A stretch of DNA of 33,834 nt from Treponema sp. Its GTDB lineage: Bacteria; Spirochaetota; Spirochaetia; Treponematales; Breznakiellaceae. Below the pieces are notes generated by a model that was given only the letters and a program-made list of their open reading frames with translations, did no database searches and was not told the DNA's origin. The position numbers and the translations under genes were made by a program. This document shows, in pieces, positions 13,928-22,270 of this stretch; position 1 is the stretch's first letter, and each line of letters starts with the position of its first letter. The stretch spans positions 1 to 33,834 of the forward strand of contig JAISNI010000127.1 in the NCBI GenBank assembly GCA_031276295.1, given 5' to 3'.

Positions 13928-16069
13928 ATGAAAACTAAACATACGGTACTGTTGTATACCCTGAGTTTTTTGTTTGTGCTGCCGGCGCCGGTTTGCGCGC
14001 AGGAGAGTGTTTCTGCCCCGCAGAAATTCGCGCTCGTGATAGGGAACGCGGCGTATACGCAGGTTAGCCCGCTACGGAACACGCTGAACGATGCGGCGGA
14101 TGTGATGGCGGCGCTTGAGGGTCTGGGTTTCGAGGCGGAGCTTCTGACCGACGGGACCCTGCGACAGATGGCGGCGGCGGTTGACCGCTTTGCCCGGCGG
14201 CTGGGCGCGGCGGCGGATTCCTACGGCTTTTTCTACTATTCGGGCCACGGGGTACAGTCGCAGGGGGAGAACTTCCTGATACCGGTGGACGCGGACATCC
14301 GGCGGGAAGCGGATCTGGCCTACGAAGCGCTGCACGTTCAGCGGGCGCTGGACTACCTGCAAGAAGCGGGGAACCGGCTGAACGTGGTGGTGCTGGATGC
14401 GTGCCGGGACAATCCGTTTAGCTGGGCGCGGAGCGGAGGCCGGGGGCTTACGGTTACAAGCCGCCAGCCGCCGGGGAGCATAGTCGTGTACGCGACGAGC
14501 GCGGGATCAACGGCCTCGGACATATCGGAGGGCGGGACCGGGCGGAACGGTCTTTTTACGGCGGAACTGCTGAAGCACCTCAAGACGCCGGGGCTGGAGG
14601 TAAAAGAAGTCTTCAACCGGACGGGCGCGGATGTGAGCAGGGCGAGCGGCAGCCGGCAGATACCGGCGGTATATTCGCAGTTCTTCGGCACAGCCTACCT
14701 GGGGAAGGCGCCGCAGGCGGTATCTGAGCCGCAGGCCGCGCCCTATACGCCGCCCGCGCCGCAGTTTGGGCCGATAGCGGCCGCCGTAGGGAACCTTGAG
14801 GTAGCGGCGGCAACGGCCGGTACGCTGAACATACGGGGCGGCGGCCTTGACCGCGACGTTCCCTTTACCGTTGGGGGGACGCTGCCGATTAGCGGCCTGC
14901 AAACAGGGACGTACCGTCTTACAATGAACTACAGGGACGGGAAGACCGAGGAAAAGACGGTGGACGTGGAGGCAGGGCAAACGGCGAAGGCAAGTTTTAA
15001 CTACCGTATACCGCCCGCGACCGCGCCTGCCGTTGCGTCCGCTCTCTACCCGCCCGGGAACATAAAGGCGGGAACACCCGGATACGATTCTATCCCCCTG
15101 TCCTGGGACAGCGCAGGAAGCGGGATAAAGTACCGTGTGTATTATGGAACGGTAAACGATCCCAGCAAGGCAAAACTATACGATATTATACTGGACAGGA
15201 CCAATGCCGTAATACCGAGGCTTGAAGGCAATCAAACCTATTATTTTTGGATAAGCTCCCTGGACGGCGTTGAAAGCGTCAAGAGCGGCGCGGTAAGCGC
15301 TCGGACACGCCCCGTGCCGGACGAGTTTGTGCGGATACCGAGCGGTTCCTTCCTCATGGGGAGCCCTGCCTCGGAAGCCGGGCGTTGGGACGGCGAAGGG
15401 CCGCAGCATAGCGTAACGGTGGGCGGCTTTTTCATAAGTAAGTACGAAGTAACGCAAAAGGAATGGAAGGCGGTGATGAGGAGCAATCCCAGCTATTTTA
15501 AGGGGGATGACCTGCCGGTAGAAAACGTAAGCTGGTACGATGCGATAGAGTACTGCAATAAGCGGAGTGTAAAGGAAGGTTTGACTCCGGCGTATACGCG
15601 GAATGGGGACAGTGTAATGTGGAACCGGAACGCGAACGGGTACCGGCTGCCGACTGAGGCGGAGTGGGAGTATGCGTGCCGGGCGGGGACAGCCGGGCCG
15701 TTCAGTACGGGGAACAATATCACGACGGGTCAGGCGAACTATAACGGGAACTATCCGTACAACGAGAATGTGCAGGGAGAGTACCGGGAGAAAACGTGGA
15801 ATGTGGGGAGCGGAGCGGCAAATGCGTGGGGACTGTACGATATGCACGGGAACGTGTGGGAATGGTGCTGGGACCGGTACGGGAGCTATGATGGTAAGGC
15901 GCAGACCGATCCGGCAGGCCCTTCGGACCCTGCGTCCTCGGATGCGGACCGTGTTGAACGCGGCGGAGGCTGGAGCGCCTACGCGCAATACTTGCGTTCC
16001 GCCAATCGGAACTACTACACTCCGTCCGGCCGGGTCGGCAACCTTGGCTTCCGGCTCGTGCGCCCTTAG
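13928..16069 (+). CDS. Secreted caspase-like peptidase (C14) fused to a SUMF1/FGE-fold domain; probable DGR target
   Basis: A 713-residue exported protein. Residues 1-24 are a signal peptide ending 'PVCA'. Residues 32-260 are a caspase-fold peptidase with the dyad His107 ('YYSGHGVQ') and Cys159 ('VVLDACRDNP'). A Pro/Ala linker leads to a PEGA-like beta domain (about 288-360), a fibronectin-III-like domain (about 372-462) and a SUMF1/FGE (C-type-lectin-like) domain from 'EFVRIPSGSFLMG' (468) to the end, with 'YRLPTEAEWEYACR' and 'MHGNVWEW'. The C-terminal stretch lacks the cysteines of catalytic formylglycine-generating enzymes, so this domain probably binds ligand. Its last codons have the pattern of a DGR variable region (annotated separately). 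AAAGGAG precedes the ATG. Inferred role: an export-targeted protease switched on by a variable recognition domain. Confidence 0.88.
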   Translation: MKTKHTVLLYTLSFLFVLPAPVCAQESVSAPQKFALVIGNAAYTQVSPLRNTLNDAADVMAALEGLGFEAELLTDGTLRQMAAAVDRFARRLGAAADSYGFFYYSGHGVQSQGENFLIPVDADIRREADLAYEALHVQRALDYLQEAGNRLNVVVLDACRDNPFSWARSGGRGLTVTSRQPPGSIVVYATSAGSTASDISEGGTGRNGLFTAELLKHLKTPGLEVKEVFNRTGADVSRASGSRQIPAVYSQFFGTAYLGKAPQAVSEPQAAPYTPPAPQFGPIAAAVGNLEVAAATAGTLNIRGGGLDRDVPFTVGGTLPISGLQTGTYRLTMNYRDGKTEEKTVDVEAGQTAKASFNYRIPPATAPAVASALYPPGNIKAGTPGYDSIPLSWDSAGSGIKYRVYYGTVNDPSKAKLYDIILDRTNAVIPRLEGNQTYYFWISSLDGVESVKSGAVSARTRPVPDEFVRIPSGSFLMGSPASEAGRWDGEGPQHSVTVGGFFISKYEVTQKEWKAVMRSNPSYFKGDDLPVENVSWYDAIEYCNKRSVKEGLTPAYTRNGDSVMWNRNANGYRLPTEAEWEYACRAGTAGPFSTGNNITTGQANYNGNYPYNENVQGEYREKTWNVGSGAANAWGLYDMHGNVWEWCWDRYGSYDGKAQTDPAGPSDPASSDADRVERGGGWSAYAQYLRSANRNYYTPSGRVGNLGFRLVRP
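15962..16069 (+). repeat. Probable DGR variable region (VR) at the 3' end of the FGE domain
   Basis: The last 35 codons encode 'RGGGW' followed by a stretch ending 'GFRLVRP', aligned with the variable region of DGR target proteins such as Treponema TvpA. Where the family template has Asn (AAC) codons, this sequence shows AGC, GCC, TAC, TAC, AAC, TAC, TAC, TCC, GGC, GTC, GGC and AAC. All keep the third-position C and differ at the first two positions, as expected if only template adenines are randomised. The invariant scaffold (LRSANR, TP, LGFR) between them is kept. No template repeat, reverse transcriptase or Avd gene is in the window, so diversification would have to act in trans. Confidence 0.65.
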
Positions 16070-16092
16070 GGGTTCGCCCTTCGGCAAGCTCA

Positions 16093-16120
16093 ACCGCCGG
16101 CCGGTGAACCTGCCGGCGGT
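16093..16120 (+). repeat. GC-rich hairpin downstream of the variable region
   Basis: ACCGCCGGC (16093-16101) and GCCGGCGGT (16112-16120) form a perfect 9-bp stem. The enclosed CGGTGAACCT can extend it by GGT/ACC with a GA tip. It begins 24 bp after the stop and has no T-run, so it is not a normal terminator. DGR variable regions are followed by a hairpin/cruciform needed for efficient retrohoming (shown in Bordetella phage BPP-1), and this could be its counterpart. Confidence 0.5.
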
Positions 16121-16175
16121 GATAACTTATACCGGGAAGCAACGTATTTTAACTATTTCCTTAAAAAAATAATTC

Positions 16176-16203
16176 TTGCATTATCCTTATTATCTGATAT
16201 AAT
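16176..16203 (+). promoter_or_regulatory. Sigma-70 promoter of the sugar operon
   Basis: TTGCAT (16176-16181) and a consensus TATAAT (16198-16203), spacer 16 bp, in an A+T-rich stretch 30 bp before the dehydrogenase start codon. A GGGGGTGT ribosome binding site lies between. No adjacent regulator gene or obvious operator was seen. Confidence 0.6.
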
Positions 16204-16232
16204 AATATAAAAATTAACGCTGGGGGTGTCTT

Positions 16233-17405
16233 ATGATTGAGAGTAGCGCCGATATTAAGGCGGCGGTAAAACTCCGGTACGGAATGGTAGGCGGAGGGCG
16301 AGGGGCCTTTATCGGAGACGTGCACCGGAAGGCCATAGCGCTGGACGGCCTTGCGGAGATTGTTGCGGGTTGTTTTTCAAAATCGGCGGAAAATACGCTG
16401 GCTACGGGCGCGGCGCTGGGGCTTTCCCGCGAACGGCTCTATGCAACCATTGAGGAAATGGCGGAACAGGAAGCAAAACGTCCCGACAAGATAGATTTTG
16501 TTGTTATTTCCGCTCCAAATGTAGCCCATTATCCTGCGGCCAAGGCTTTTCTCAGCAGGGGAATCCCGGTGGTCTGCGATAAACCCCTGTGTATAGAGCT
16601 TTCCGATGCCGAGGAACTTGCGGCGCTGGCAAAGAAGAACAATCTTCTCTTCGCGGTAACCTATACCTACACGGGCTATCCAACGGTCAAACACGCGCGG
16701 GAACTGATACGCCGGGGAGAAATCGGTAAAATTCACTATGTAACCGGTGAATATCCCCAGGAATGGCTCCTGGCGCCGGCGGAAAAACAGGGGAGCAAAC
16801 AGGCCGAATGGCGGACCGACCCCAAGATAGCCGGCAAGTCCAATAGCCTGGGGGATCTGGGCACCCATATTGAAAACATGGTTTCCTACATGACAGGCCT
16901 GCGGATCAAGGCGGTCTGCGCAAGGCTGGACAAAATAGGGCCGGACCGTGTGCTGGACGACAATGCGACGGTGATGTTGGAATTTGAAGGCGGTGCGCGG
17001 GGTGTGTACTGGTCAAGCCAGGTGGCGGCGGGTTACGACAACGCCCTCAAGGTGCGTATATTCGGGGACAAGGGCGCCGTAGTATGGGATCAGGAAGCCA
17101 TGAACTATATTGAGGTTCGGCGTTTCGGACAGCCTAATGCGCTTCTCTCCCGCGGCAAGGATCCCTTCTATCCGCACGCCCAGTCCTATTCGCGCATCCC
17201 TTCGGGCCACCCGGAAGGTTACTTCGAGGGCCTCGCAAACATCTACAAGACCTTTATCGGCGCCCTGGTTAAACAGAGGGCGGGGGAGAATCTTACGGAG
17301 GACGATCTCGATTTTCCCGATGTGAATATGGGTGTCGATGGGGTTAAATTTATCGGCAAATGTGTGGAAAGCTCTGATAAGGGCTCTATCTGGATCAATT
17401 TTTAA
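16233..17405 (+). CDS. Gfo/Idh/MocA-family NAD(P)-dependent sugar dehydrogenase
   Basis: A 390-residue cytoplasmic oxidoreductase. The N-terminal Rossmann domain starts 'YGMVGGGRGAFIGDVHRKA' (residues 16-34). 'VVCDKPLC' around Lys117 is the family's E/D-K-P catalytic motif, and 'SLGDLGTHIENMV' near residue 210 supplies the Asp/His pair of the second half. Members oxidise or epimerise sugars, inositols or sugar derivatives using NAD(P). It is the first gene of the sugar operon and lies 9 bp before the isomerase gene. The pairing with an epimerase-like barrel and a sugar ABC transporter suggests it acts on the imported substrate. The substrate is unknown. Confidence 0.9.
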   Translation: MIESSADIKAAVKLRYGMVGGGRGAFIGDVHRKAIALDGLAEIVAGCFSKSAENTLATGAALGLSRERLYATIEEMAEQEAKRPDKIDFVVISAPNVAHYPAAKAFLSRGIPVVCDKPLCIELSDAEELAALAKKNNLLFAVTYTYTGYPTVKHARELIRRGEIGKIHYVTGEYPQEWLLAPAEKQGSKQAEWRTDPKIAGKSNSLGDLGTHIENMVSYMTGLRIKAVCARLDKIGPDRVLDDNATVMLEFEGGARGVYWSSQVAAGYDNALKVRIFGDKGAVVWDQEAMNYIEVRRFGQPNALLSRGKDPFYPHAQSYSRIPSGHPEGYFEGLANIYKTFIGALVKQRAGENLTEDDLDFPDVNMGVDGVKFIGKCVESSDKGSIWINF

Positions 17406-17414
17406 GGAGGCATT

Positions 17415-18407
17415 ATGGCACGTCCGGTTACAATATTTACAGGACAGTGGGCGGATCTGCCCTTCGATGTTATGTGCGGCAAGATCAAATCCTTCGGTTA
17501 TGACGGAGTTGAGATAGCCTGTTGGGGGGATCATCTTGATCTTAAAAAGGCGGCTTGCGATCCCGCCTATGTGCAGGACCGCAAGGAGACCCTTGCCAAA
17601 CACGGCCTTAAAACCTGGGCCATAGGCACACACCTGGTCGGTCAGTGCGTCGGCGACCTGTGGGACCCGCGCCTGGACGGTTTTGCCCCCAGCCAGTACG
17701 CGGGGCAGCCGGAGAAGATACGGGAATGGGCCATACAGGACATGAAATACGCGGCCCAGGCCGCAAAGAATCTGGGCGTCGGGGTAGTTACCGGTTTTAT
17801 GGGCAGCCCTATCTGGAAGTACTGGTACTCTTTCCCCCAAACAAGCGAGAAGATGGTAGACGACGGTTTTAAGGAGATCGTAAAACTGTGGACGCCTATT
17901 TTCGATGAGTTTGATAAAAACGGCGTTAAGTTTGCCCTGGAAGTGCACCCGACGGAGATAGCCTTTGACTATTACACTGCCGAACGGCTCCTCAAGGAAT
18001 TCGATTACCGGCCTACCCTGGGTTTCAACTTCGACCCCTCCCACCTTATCTGGCAGGGGGTTACCCCGCATATCTTTCTGCGGGACTTTGCCAAGTACAT
18101 CTACCACGTCCACATGAAGGACGCGGCGGTAACATTGGACGGCAAGGCCGGCATACTTGGCTCGCACATCACCTTCGGGGATACACGGCGCGGCTGGAAC
18201 TTCCGCTCCCTGGGCCACGGGGATGTCAACTTTGAGGACATCATCAGGGAACTCAATGCCATGAACTACCAGGGGCCGCTCTCGGTCGAATGGGAAGATT
18301 CCGGCATGGAGAGGGAGTACGGCGCAAGGGAAGCCTGCGAGTTTGTGCGTAAGGTTGACTTTTCCCCGTCAAATGTAGCCTTTGACGACGCCCTCAAGAC
18401 GGATTAA
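17415..18407 (+). CDS. Sugar phosphate isomerase/epimerase (xylose-isomerase-like TIM barrel)
   Basis: A 330-residue TIM-barrel protein of the AP_endonuc_2 superfamily. The expected metal ligands are all visible: Glu176 ('FALEVHPTE'), Asp207 with His210 ('NFDPSHL'), His233 ('YHVHMKD') and Glu292 ('SVEWED'). Such enzymes isomerise or epimerise sugars or act on inositol intermediates. AAGGAGG lies 5 bp before the ATG, and the gap to the dehydrogenase is 9 bp, so the two are co-translated. A GTTTGC/GCAAAC hairpin near 18424-18440 separates it from the transporter genes and may set their relative expression. The substrate is not determinable. Confidence 0.88.
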   Translation: MARPVTIFTGQWADLPFDVMCGKIKSFGYDGVEIACWGDHLDLKKAACDPAYVQDRKETLAKHGLKTWAIGTHLVGQCVGDLWDPRLDGFAPSQYAGQPEKIREWAIQDMKYAAQAAKNLGVGVVTGFMGSPIWKYWYSFPQTSEKMVDDGFKEIVKLWTPIFDEFDKNGVKFALEVHPTEIAFDYYTAERLLKEFDYRPTLGFNFDPSHLIWQGVTPHIFLRDFAKYIYHVHMKDAAVTLDGKAGILGSHITFGDTRRGWNFRSLGHGDVNFEDIIRELNAMNYQGPLSVEWEDSGMEREYGAREACEFVRKVDFSPSNVAFDDALKTD

Positions 18408-18507
18408 GGAAATTTATTTTCGGGGTTTGCTAAACGCAAACTCCGCCGCATCGGGCGTTTTTATGGAGCGGGGGGAGCAGCGTAACTAAGGCCGGCGTGG
18501 TAGACAA

Positions 18508-20091
18508 ATGTCAGACCGCGCGGCTGCGCTCCCCTCAAAAGGATACGATGATAGCACTATGACGGCAGCACAGAACAGCGCGGTTGACGGTATTCTCAAC
18601 ATTGAAGGGATAACCAAGGAGTTTAACGGTGTAAAGGTCCTGGATAAGGTCTCGTTCAGCATAAGGCGGGGCGAGATTATGGGCCTTATCGGCGAAAACG
18701 GCGCGGGAAAATCGACCTTGATCAAGATTATCACCGGCATCTATCCGCCGAGCGCCGGATCGCTTTTCCTTAACGGAAAACAGGTCCATATTCCCGACTA
18801 TATTACGGCCAAGGGCCTAGGGATCAGCATGGTTCCCCAGGAGTTTAACCTTATCAATACGCTTGCGGTATACGAAAATATCTTCCTGGGGAATGAGATA
18901 CGGAAGAAATCGGGATTGCTGGATAAGCCCGCAATGCGGGAGCTTGCCGCGAAACAGCTTGAGGCGCTCAGGATGCCTGTGGCGGTGAATGAGCTTGTCA
19001 GCCGCCTCTCGGTGGCGGAAAAGCAGATGGTGGAGATATCCAAGGCCCTGATGCTGCATTCGAAGTTGCTTATTATGGATGAACCGACCACGACCCTCAC
19101 AGGCCGCGAGGTGGATACGCTGTTCGCCCTTATGCGGGACCTCAAGGCGCAGGGCGTTACGATGATCTTTGTTTCCCACAAGCTGGGGGAGATCAAGGCG
19201 GTCTGCGACCGCGTAACGGTACTGCGGGACGGGAAGCTCATCAGTGTGGACGAGATACGCGAGGTGAACGAGGAGGATATAGCCCGCAAGATGATAGGCC
19301 GTATGGACTTTCATCAGATATTTCCGCCTAAAACGCCCCGCGCAAGCGATACCGTCGTTCTTGACGTGCGGGATCTTTCCATAAAAGGCATCCTTAAGAA
19401 CGTTAGTTTTTCCCTGCGAAAGGGCGAAATTTTGGGGTTTGCCGGCCTTGTAGGATCGGGCCGCACGGAGACGGCGGAGGCGGTGATGGGACTGCGCACG
19501 GCGGACGGAGGGACGGTAGCTATAGCAGGTTCGGGCGGGGTGCAGATACGGCGGCCCGCCGATGCGGTAAGCCGGGGACTGGCCTACCTTTCCGAAGATA
19601 GGCAGGGTAAGGGGATAGTGCAGGGTTTCAACGTGCCCCAGAACATCACCCTTATATCCCTTAAAAGGTACTGCCGGAATATGTTTATCGATAAACAGGC
19701 GGAAGGGGAAAAGGCGGCGGAGTATATACGCGCCTTCCGTATTGCCGCGGCCTCGCAGAAGATGTCGCTACGCTATCTTTCCGGCGGGAATCAGCAGAAG
19801 GTCTACCTTTCCCGCTGGCTGGATACCAAGCCTTCAATCCTGATCCTGGACGAGCCGACCAGGGGTATAGATGTAAACGCAAAACAGGAGATATACGAAT
19901 TTGTCCATCAACTGGCGGAGCAGGGCATCTCCTGTATCGTTATCTCCTCAGAAATGGAAGAGATCATCGGGCTCTGTTCCAGGGTGTATGTGATGAGGGA
20001 AGGGGCCGTTGCGGGCTGTCTTGAGGGCGGCCATATTAACGAAGAGGAGATCATGTTTTATGCTACGGGCATTAAGGGGAGTCATATCTGA
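18508..20091 (+). CDS. Sugar ABC transporter ATP-binding protein (RbsA/MglA/XylG type, two ABC domains)
   Basis: A 527-residue protein with two ABC modules in tandem. The first has Walker A 'GENGAGKST' (62-70), signature 'LSVAEKQMVEISKAL', Walker B 'LLIMDEPTTTLT'. The second has the degenerate Walker A 'GLVGSGRTE' usual for this subfamily, signature 'LSGGNQQKVYLSRWL', Walker B 'ILILDEPTRGID'. This is the carbohydrate-uptake CUT2 class. An alternative start is the ATG at 18559 ('MTAAQNSAVDG'), which removes a poorly conserved leader; neither has a clear ribosome binding site. The stop TGA overlaps the permease ATG by one base. Confidence 0.93.
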   Translation: MSDRAAALPSKGYDDSTMTAAQNSAVDGILNIEGITKEFNGVKVLDKVSFSIRRGEIMGLIGENGAGKSTLIKIITGIYPPSAGSLFLNGKQVHIPDYITAKGLGISMVPQEFNLINTLAVYENIFLGNEIRKKSGLLDKPAMRELAAKQLEALRMPVAVNELVSRLSVAEKQMVEISKALMLHSKLLIMDEPTTTLTGREVDTLFALMRDLKAQGVTMIFVSHKLGEIKAVCDRVTVLRDGKLISVDEIREVNEEDIARKMIGRMDFHQIFPPKTPRASDTVVLDVRDLSIKGILKNVSFSLRKGEILGFAGLVGSGRTETAEAVMGLRTADGGTVAIAGSGGVQIRRPADAVSRGLAYLSEDRQGKGIVQGFNVPQNITLISLKRYCRNMFIDKQAEGEKAAEYIRAFRIAAASQKMSLRYLSGGNQQKVYLSRWLDTKPSILILDEPTRGIDVNAKQEIYEFVHQLAEQGISCIVISSEMEEIIGLCSRVYVMREGAVAGCLEGGHINEEEIMFYATGIKGSHI

Positions 20092-21188
20092 TGAGTGATG
20101 CTGCAACGAACAGGGCGGGGAAAAAGGGACCGTTCTCAGGCGGTCCTCTTGCCGGCTTTAAAAATTACTTTGAAACTTTTAAATGGAATGAACATTCCAC
20201 CGGGCTGGGCTTCCTCCTGCTCTTTATCCTGGCTACCATTGTAGGCTGGCCGCGCTTTCTCTATCCGCCGGCCAATTTGATGAATATTATCAGGATGCAG
20301 TCCTATACCGGCATTATTGCCCTGGGGATGACCTTTATCATCATTTCGGGCGGGATCGATCTTTCGGTCGGTTCAATGATGGCCTTTGCCGGGGGGATTA
20401 CGATCTTCTTTCTTAATCGTTTTTTGGGTAATTCGGTATGGGCGGTTGCCTTGGCTATTGTCTTTTGCCTTATCTTGGGTGTTGTCTGCGGCTTTTTAAA
20501 CGGTTTTTTGATAACCAAGGGCCGTATCGCTCCTTTTATCACGACGCTTGGTACTATGGCGATCTTCCGTTCCCTTATATTGCATTTTTCCAAAGCGGCA
20601 AATATTGAATCGGCCAACCCGTACTATCAGAATTTTGGCCCGGGGCATTTTCTGTCATTTCCCTACCCTGCCCTGCAAACGGCGGCGGATACGGGAGGGT
20701 CGCGCTTTGTCTGGTTATTCCAGCCTATCTTTATACCTATATGGATATTTCTTATTTTGGCGCTTGTGTTCCACCTGCTGCTTAACAACACGCGTTTCGG
20801 GCGTTATGTCTGTGCGGTAGGCGCCAATGAACAGGTTGCCCGCTATTCGGCCATCAATGTCCAGATAATTAAATTGATACCGTACTGCCTTACCGGTTTT
20901 ACCGTAGCGGTATCCTCTCTGCTCTGGTCTTCGCGGATAAATGGCATACAGCCAAGCCAGGTCGGTTCGGGATACGAATTGGATGCCATTGCCGCGGTGG
21001 TTATCGGAGGAACCTCTATGTCGGGGGGGAAGGGCAGCATAGTCGGAACGGTTATGGGGGCCATTATGCTGGGGATAATAAACAATATGCTCGTTTTGGC
21101 GGGCGTATCCAGTTTTCTCCAGCAGGCTGCCCGCGGATTAGTGATCATTGCGGCTGTATTGCTGCAATACAATAGCAACAAGAAGTAA
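20091..21188 (+). CDS. Sugar ABC transporter permease (RbsC/XylH type)
   Basis: A 365-residue inner-membrane protein with about ten hydrophobic segments after a hydrophilic N-terminus of about 40 residues. 'GMTFIIISGGIDLSVGSMMA' is the hallmark of CUT2 permeases, with 'GFLNGFLITKGRIAPFITTLG' and 'IAAVVIGGTSMSGGKGSIVG', the ATPase-contacting loop. One permease gene is present, as usual for the class, where it forms a homodimer. It is coupled to the ATPase gene by a one-base overlap and lies 14 bp before the binding-protein gene. Confidence 0.93.
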   Translation: MSDAATNRAGKKGPFSGGPLAGFKNYFETFKWNEHSTGLGFLLLFILATIVGWPRFLYPPANLMNIIRMQSYTGIIALGMTFIIISGGIDLSVGSMMAFAGGITIFFLNRFLGNSVWAVALAIVFCLILGVVCGFLNGFLITKGRIAPFITTLGTMAIFRSLILHFSKAANIESANPYYQNFGPGHFLSFPYPALQTAADTGGSRFVWLFQPIFIPIWIFLILALVFHLLLNNTRFGRYVCAVGANEQVARYSAINVQIIKLIPYCLTGFTVAVSSLLWSSRINGIQPSQVGSGYELDAIAAVVIGGTSMSGGKGSIVGTVMGAIMLGIINNMLVLAGVSSFLQQAARGLVIIAAVLLQYNSNKK

Positions 21189-21202
21189 TTTGGAGGAAGA
21201 AG

Positions 21203-22195
21203 ATGAAGAAACTTGCAGTAGTTCTTCTGTGCGTGCTCATGGCGGGTTTTGCCTTTGCCAGAGGCGGTCAGGCTGCCCAGGGCGTCAAGATTGGTATAGC
21301 GGTTCCTACCGCGGACCACGGTTGGACCGGCGGTATAGGCTGGTGGGCCGATTTTGCGGTTGAGGAGATCAAGAAGACTAACCCCGCGATTGAATTCAGG
21401 GTTGTCCATTCCGCCAACGCGAACCAGCAGGTAAGCGATGTGGAGAATCTGATGACCTGGGGTATGAATTACCTCGTGATCCTGCCCCACGAATCCGCTC
21501 CCCTTACCGCGCCGGTTAAGCAGATCCACGATGCGGGCGTGCGGTGTATCGTGGTTGACCGCGGTCTTACCGATACCAGTTTCGGCTATGTCAACCTTGC
21601 GGGCGATAATCCCGGTCTCGGGCGGGTAAGCGGCGAATGGATGGCCAAAACCATGAAGGCCGAAGGGCTTACCAACTATGTGGCAATGGGCGGGATGCCG
21701 GTTGTCATCGACGGCGAAAGGATGAATGCCTTCTTTGCGGAGATGAACAAGGAGCCTTCCCTGGTGAACCTTCTGGGCGGCGACAGATACGAATTTGCCA
21801 ACTGGTCAACCCAGGACGGACTGCGGATCATGGAAACCTTCCTGCAGCAGTACCCCAAGATCGATGCGGTATTCTGCCAGGACGACGACGTTCTTACCGG
21901 CGTACTCCAGGCTATCCGTGAATCGGGCCGCAAGGATATCAAGATCGCAATGGGCGGCGCAGGATCAAAGGCTGTCTATCAGATGATCATAAATAACGAT
22001 CCCCTGGTACGCTCCACAAGCCTCTACCACCCCTCGATGATCCGCGACGGCATACAGTACGCGGTTGATGTGGCTACGGGCAAGAAGGACGGTTCCTTCC
22101 ACACGGCTGGCGCCCCCATCAACGTCGTTATCCCTTCAGCGCTGATCGACAAGTCCAACGTACAGCAGTACTATAACCCGGATTCGTCCTTCTAA
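21203..22195 (+). CDS. Sugar ABC transporter periplasmic binding protein (Peripla_BP_4)
   Basis: A 330-residue ribose/galactose-binding-type protein. The signal peptide covers residues 1-19 ('MKKLAVVLLCVLMAGFAFA'), followed by 'RGGQAAQG'. The mature chain opens 'KIGIAVPTADHGWTGGIGWW', with aromatic residues suited to stacking on a sugar, and has the conserved 'VRCIVVDRG', 'DAVFCQDDDVLTGVLQAI' and 'VRSTSLYHPSMI' segments. It delivers substrate to the RbsC-type permease. GGAGGAAGAAG precedes the ATG. The TAA stop lies inside the end of inverted-repeat element copy C, repeating the arrangement seen at livF. The ligand is unknown. Confidence 0.92.
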   Translation: MKKLAVVLLCVLMAGFAFARGGQAAQGVKIGIAVPTADHGWTGGIGWWADFAVEEIKKTNPAIEFRVVHSANANQQVSDVENLMTWGMNYLVILPHESAPLTAPVKQIHDAGVRCIVVDRGLTDTSFGYVNLAGDNPGLGRVSGEWMAKTMKAEGLTNYVAMGGMPVVIDGERMNAFFAEMNKEPSLVNLLGGDRYEFANWSTQDGLRIMETFLQQYPKIDAVFCQDDDVLTGVLQAIRESGRKDIKIAMGGAGSKAVYQMIINNDPLVRSTSLYHPSMIRDGIQYAVDVATGKKDGSFHTAGAPINVVIPSALIDKSNVQQYYNPDSSF

Positions 22196-22219
22196 CAGTT
22201 TGTTGCGCTTCAACGTAAG

Positions 22220-22255
22220 ATCGTATAAAATTCATGAAAATGAATTTTATACGAT
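22220..22255. repeat. Perfect 16-bp hairpin with GAAA loop
   Basis: ATCGTATAAAATTCAT (22220-22235) and ATGAATTTTATACGAT (22240-22255) pair without mismatch around a GAAA tetraloop. It lies 24 bp after the sugar operon's stop codon. Not followed by a T-run, so it may be a 3'-end stabiliser, a protein-binding site, or part of the repeat element. Confidence 0.85.
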
Positions 22256-22270
22256 GTAAATACTTGCGAG

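Noticed and set aside
17013-18218. 401-codon minus-strand frame across the dehydrogenase and isomerase genes
   Set aside because: It is antisense to two well-supported enzymes and spans their boundary; no motif was recognised.
13928-18400. Local DGR template repeat, reverse transcriptase or Avd gene next to the variable gene
   Set aside because: Looked for downstream and upstream of the caspase/FGE gene; every neighbouring gene has another identity and no second copy of the variable region was seen in the window.
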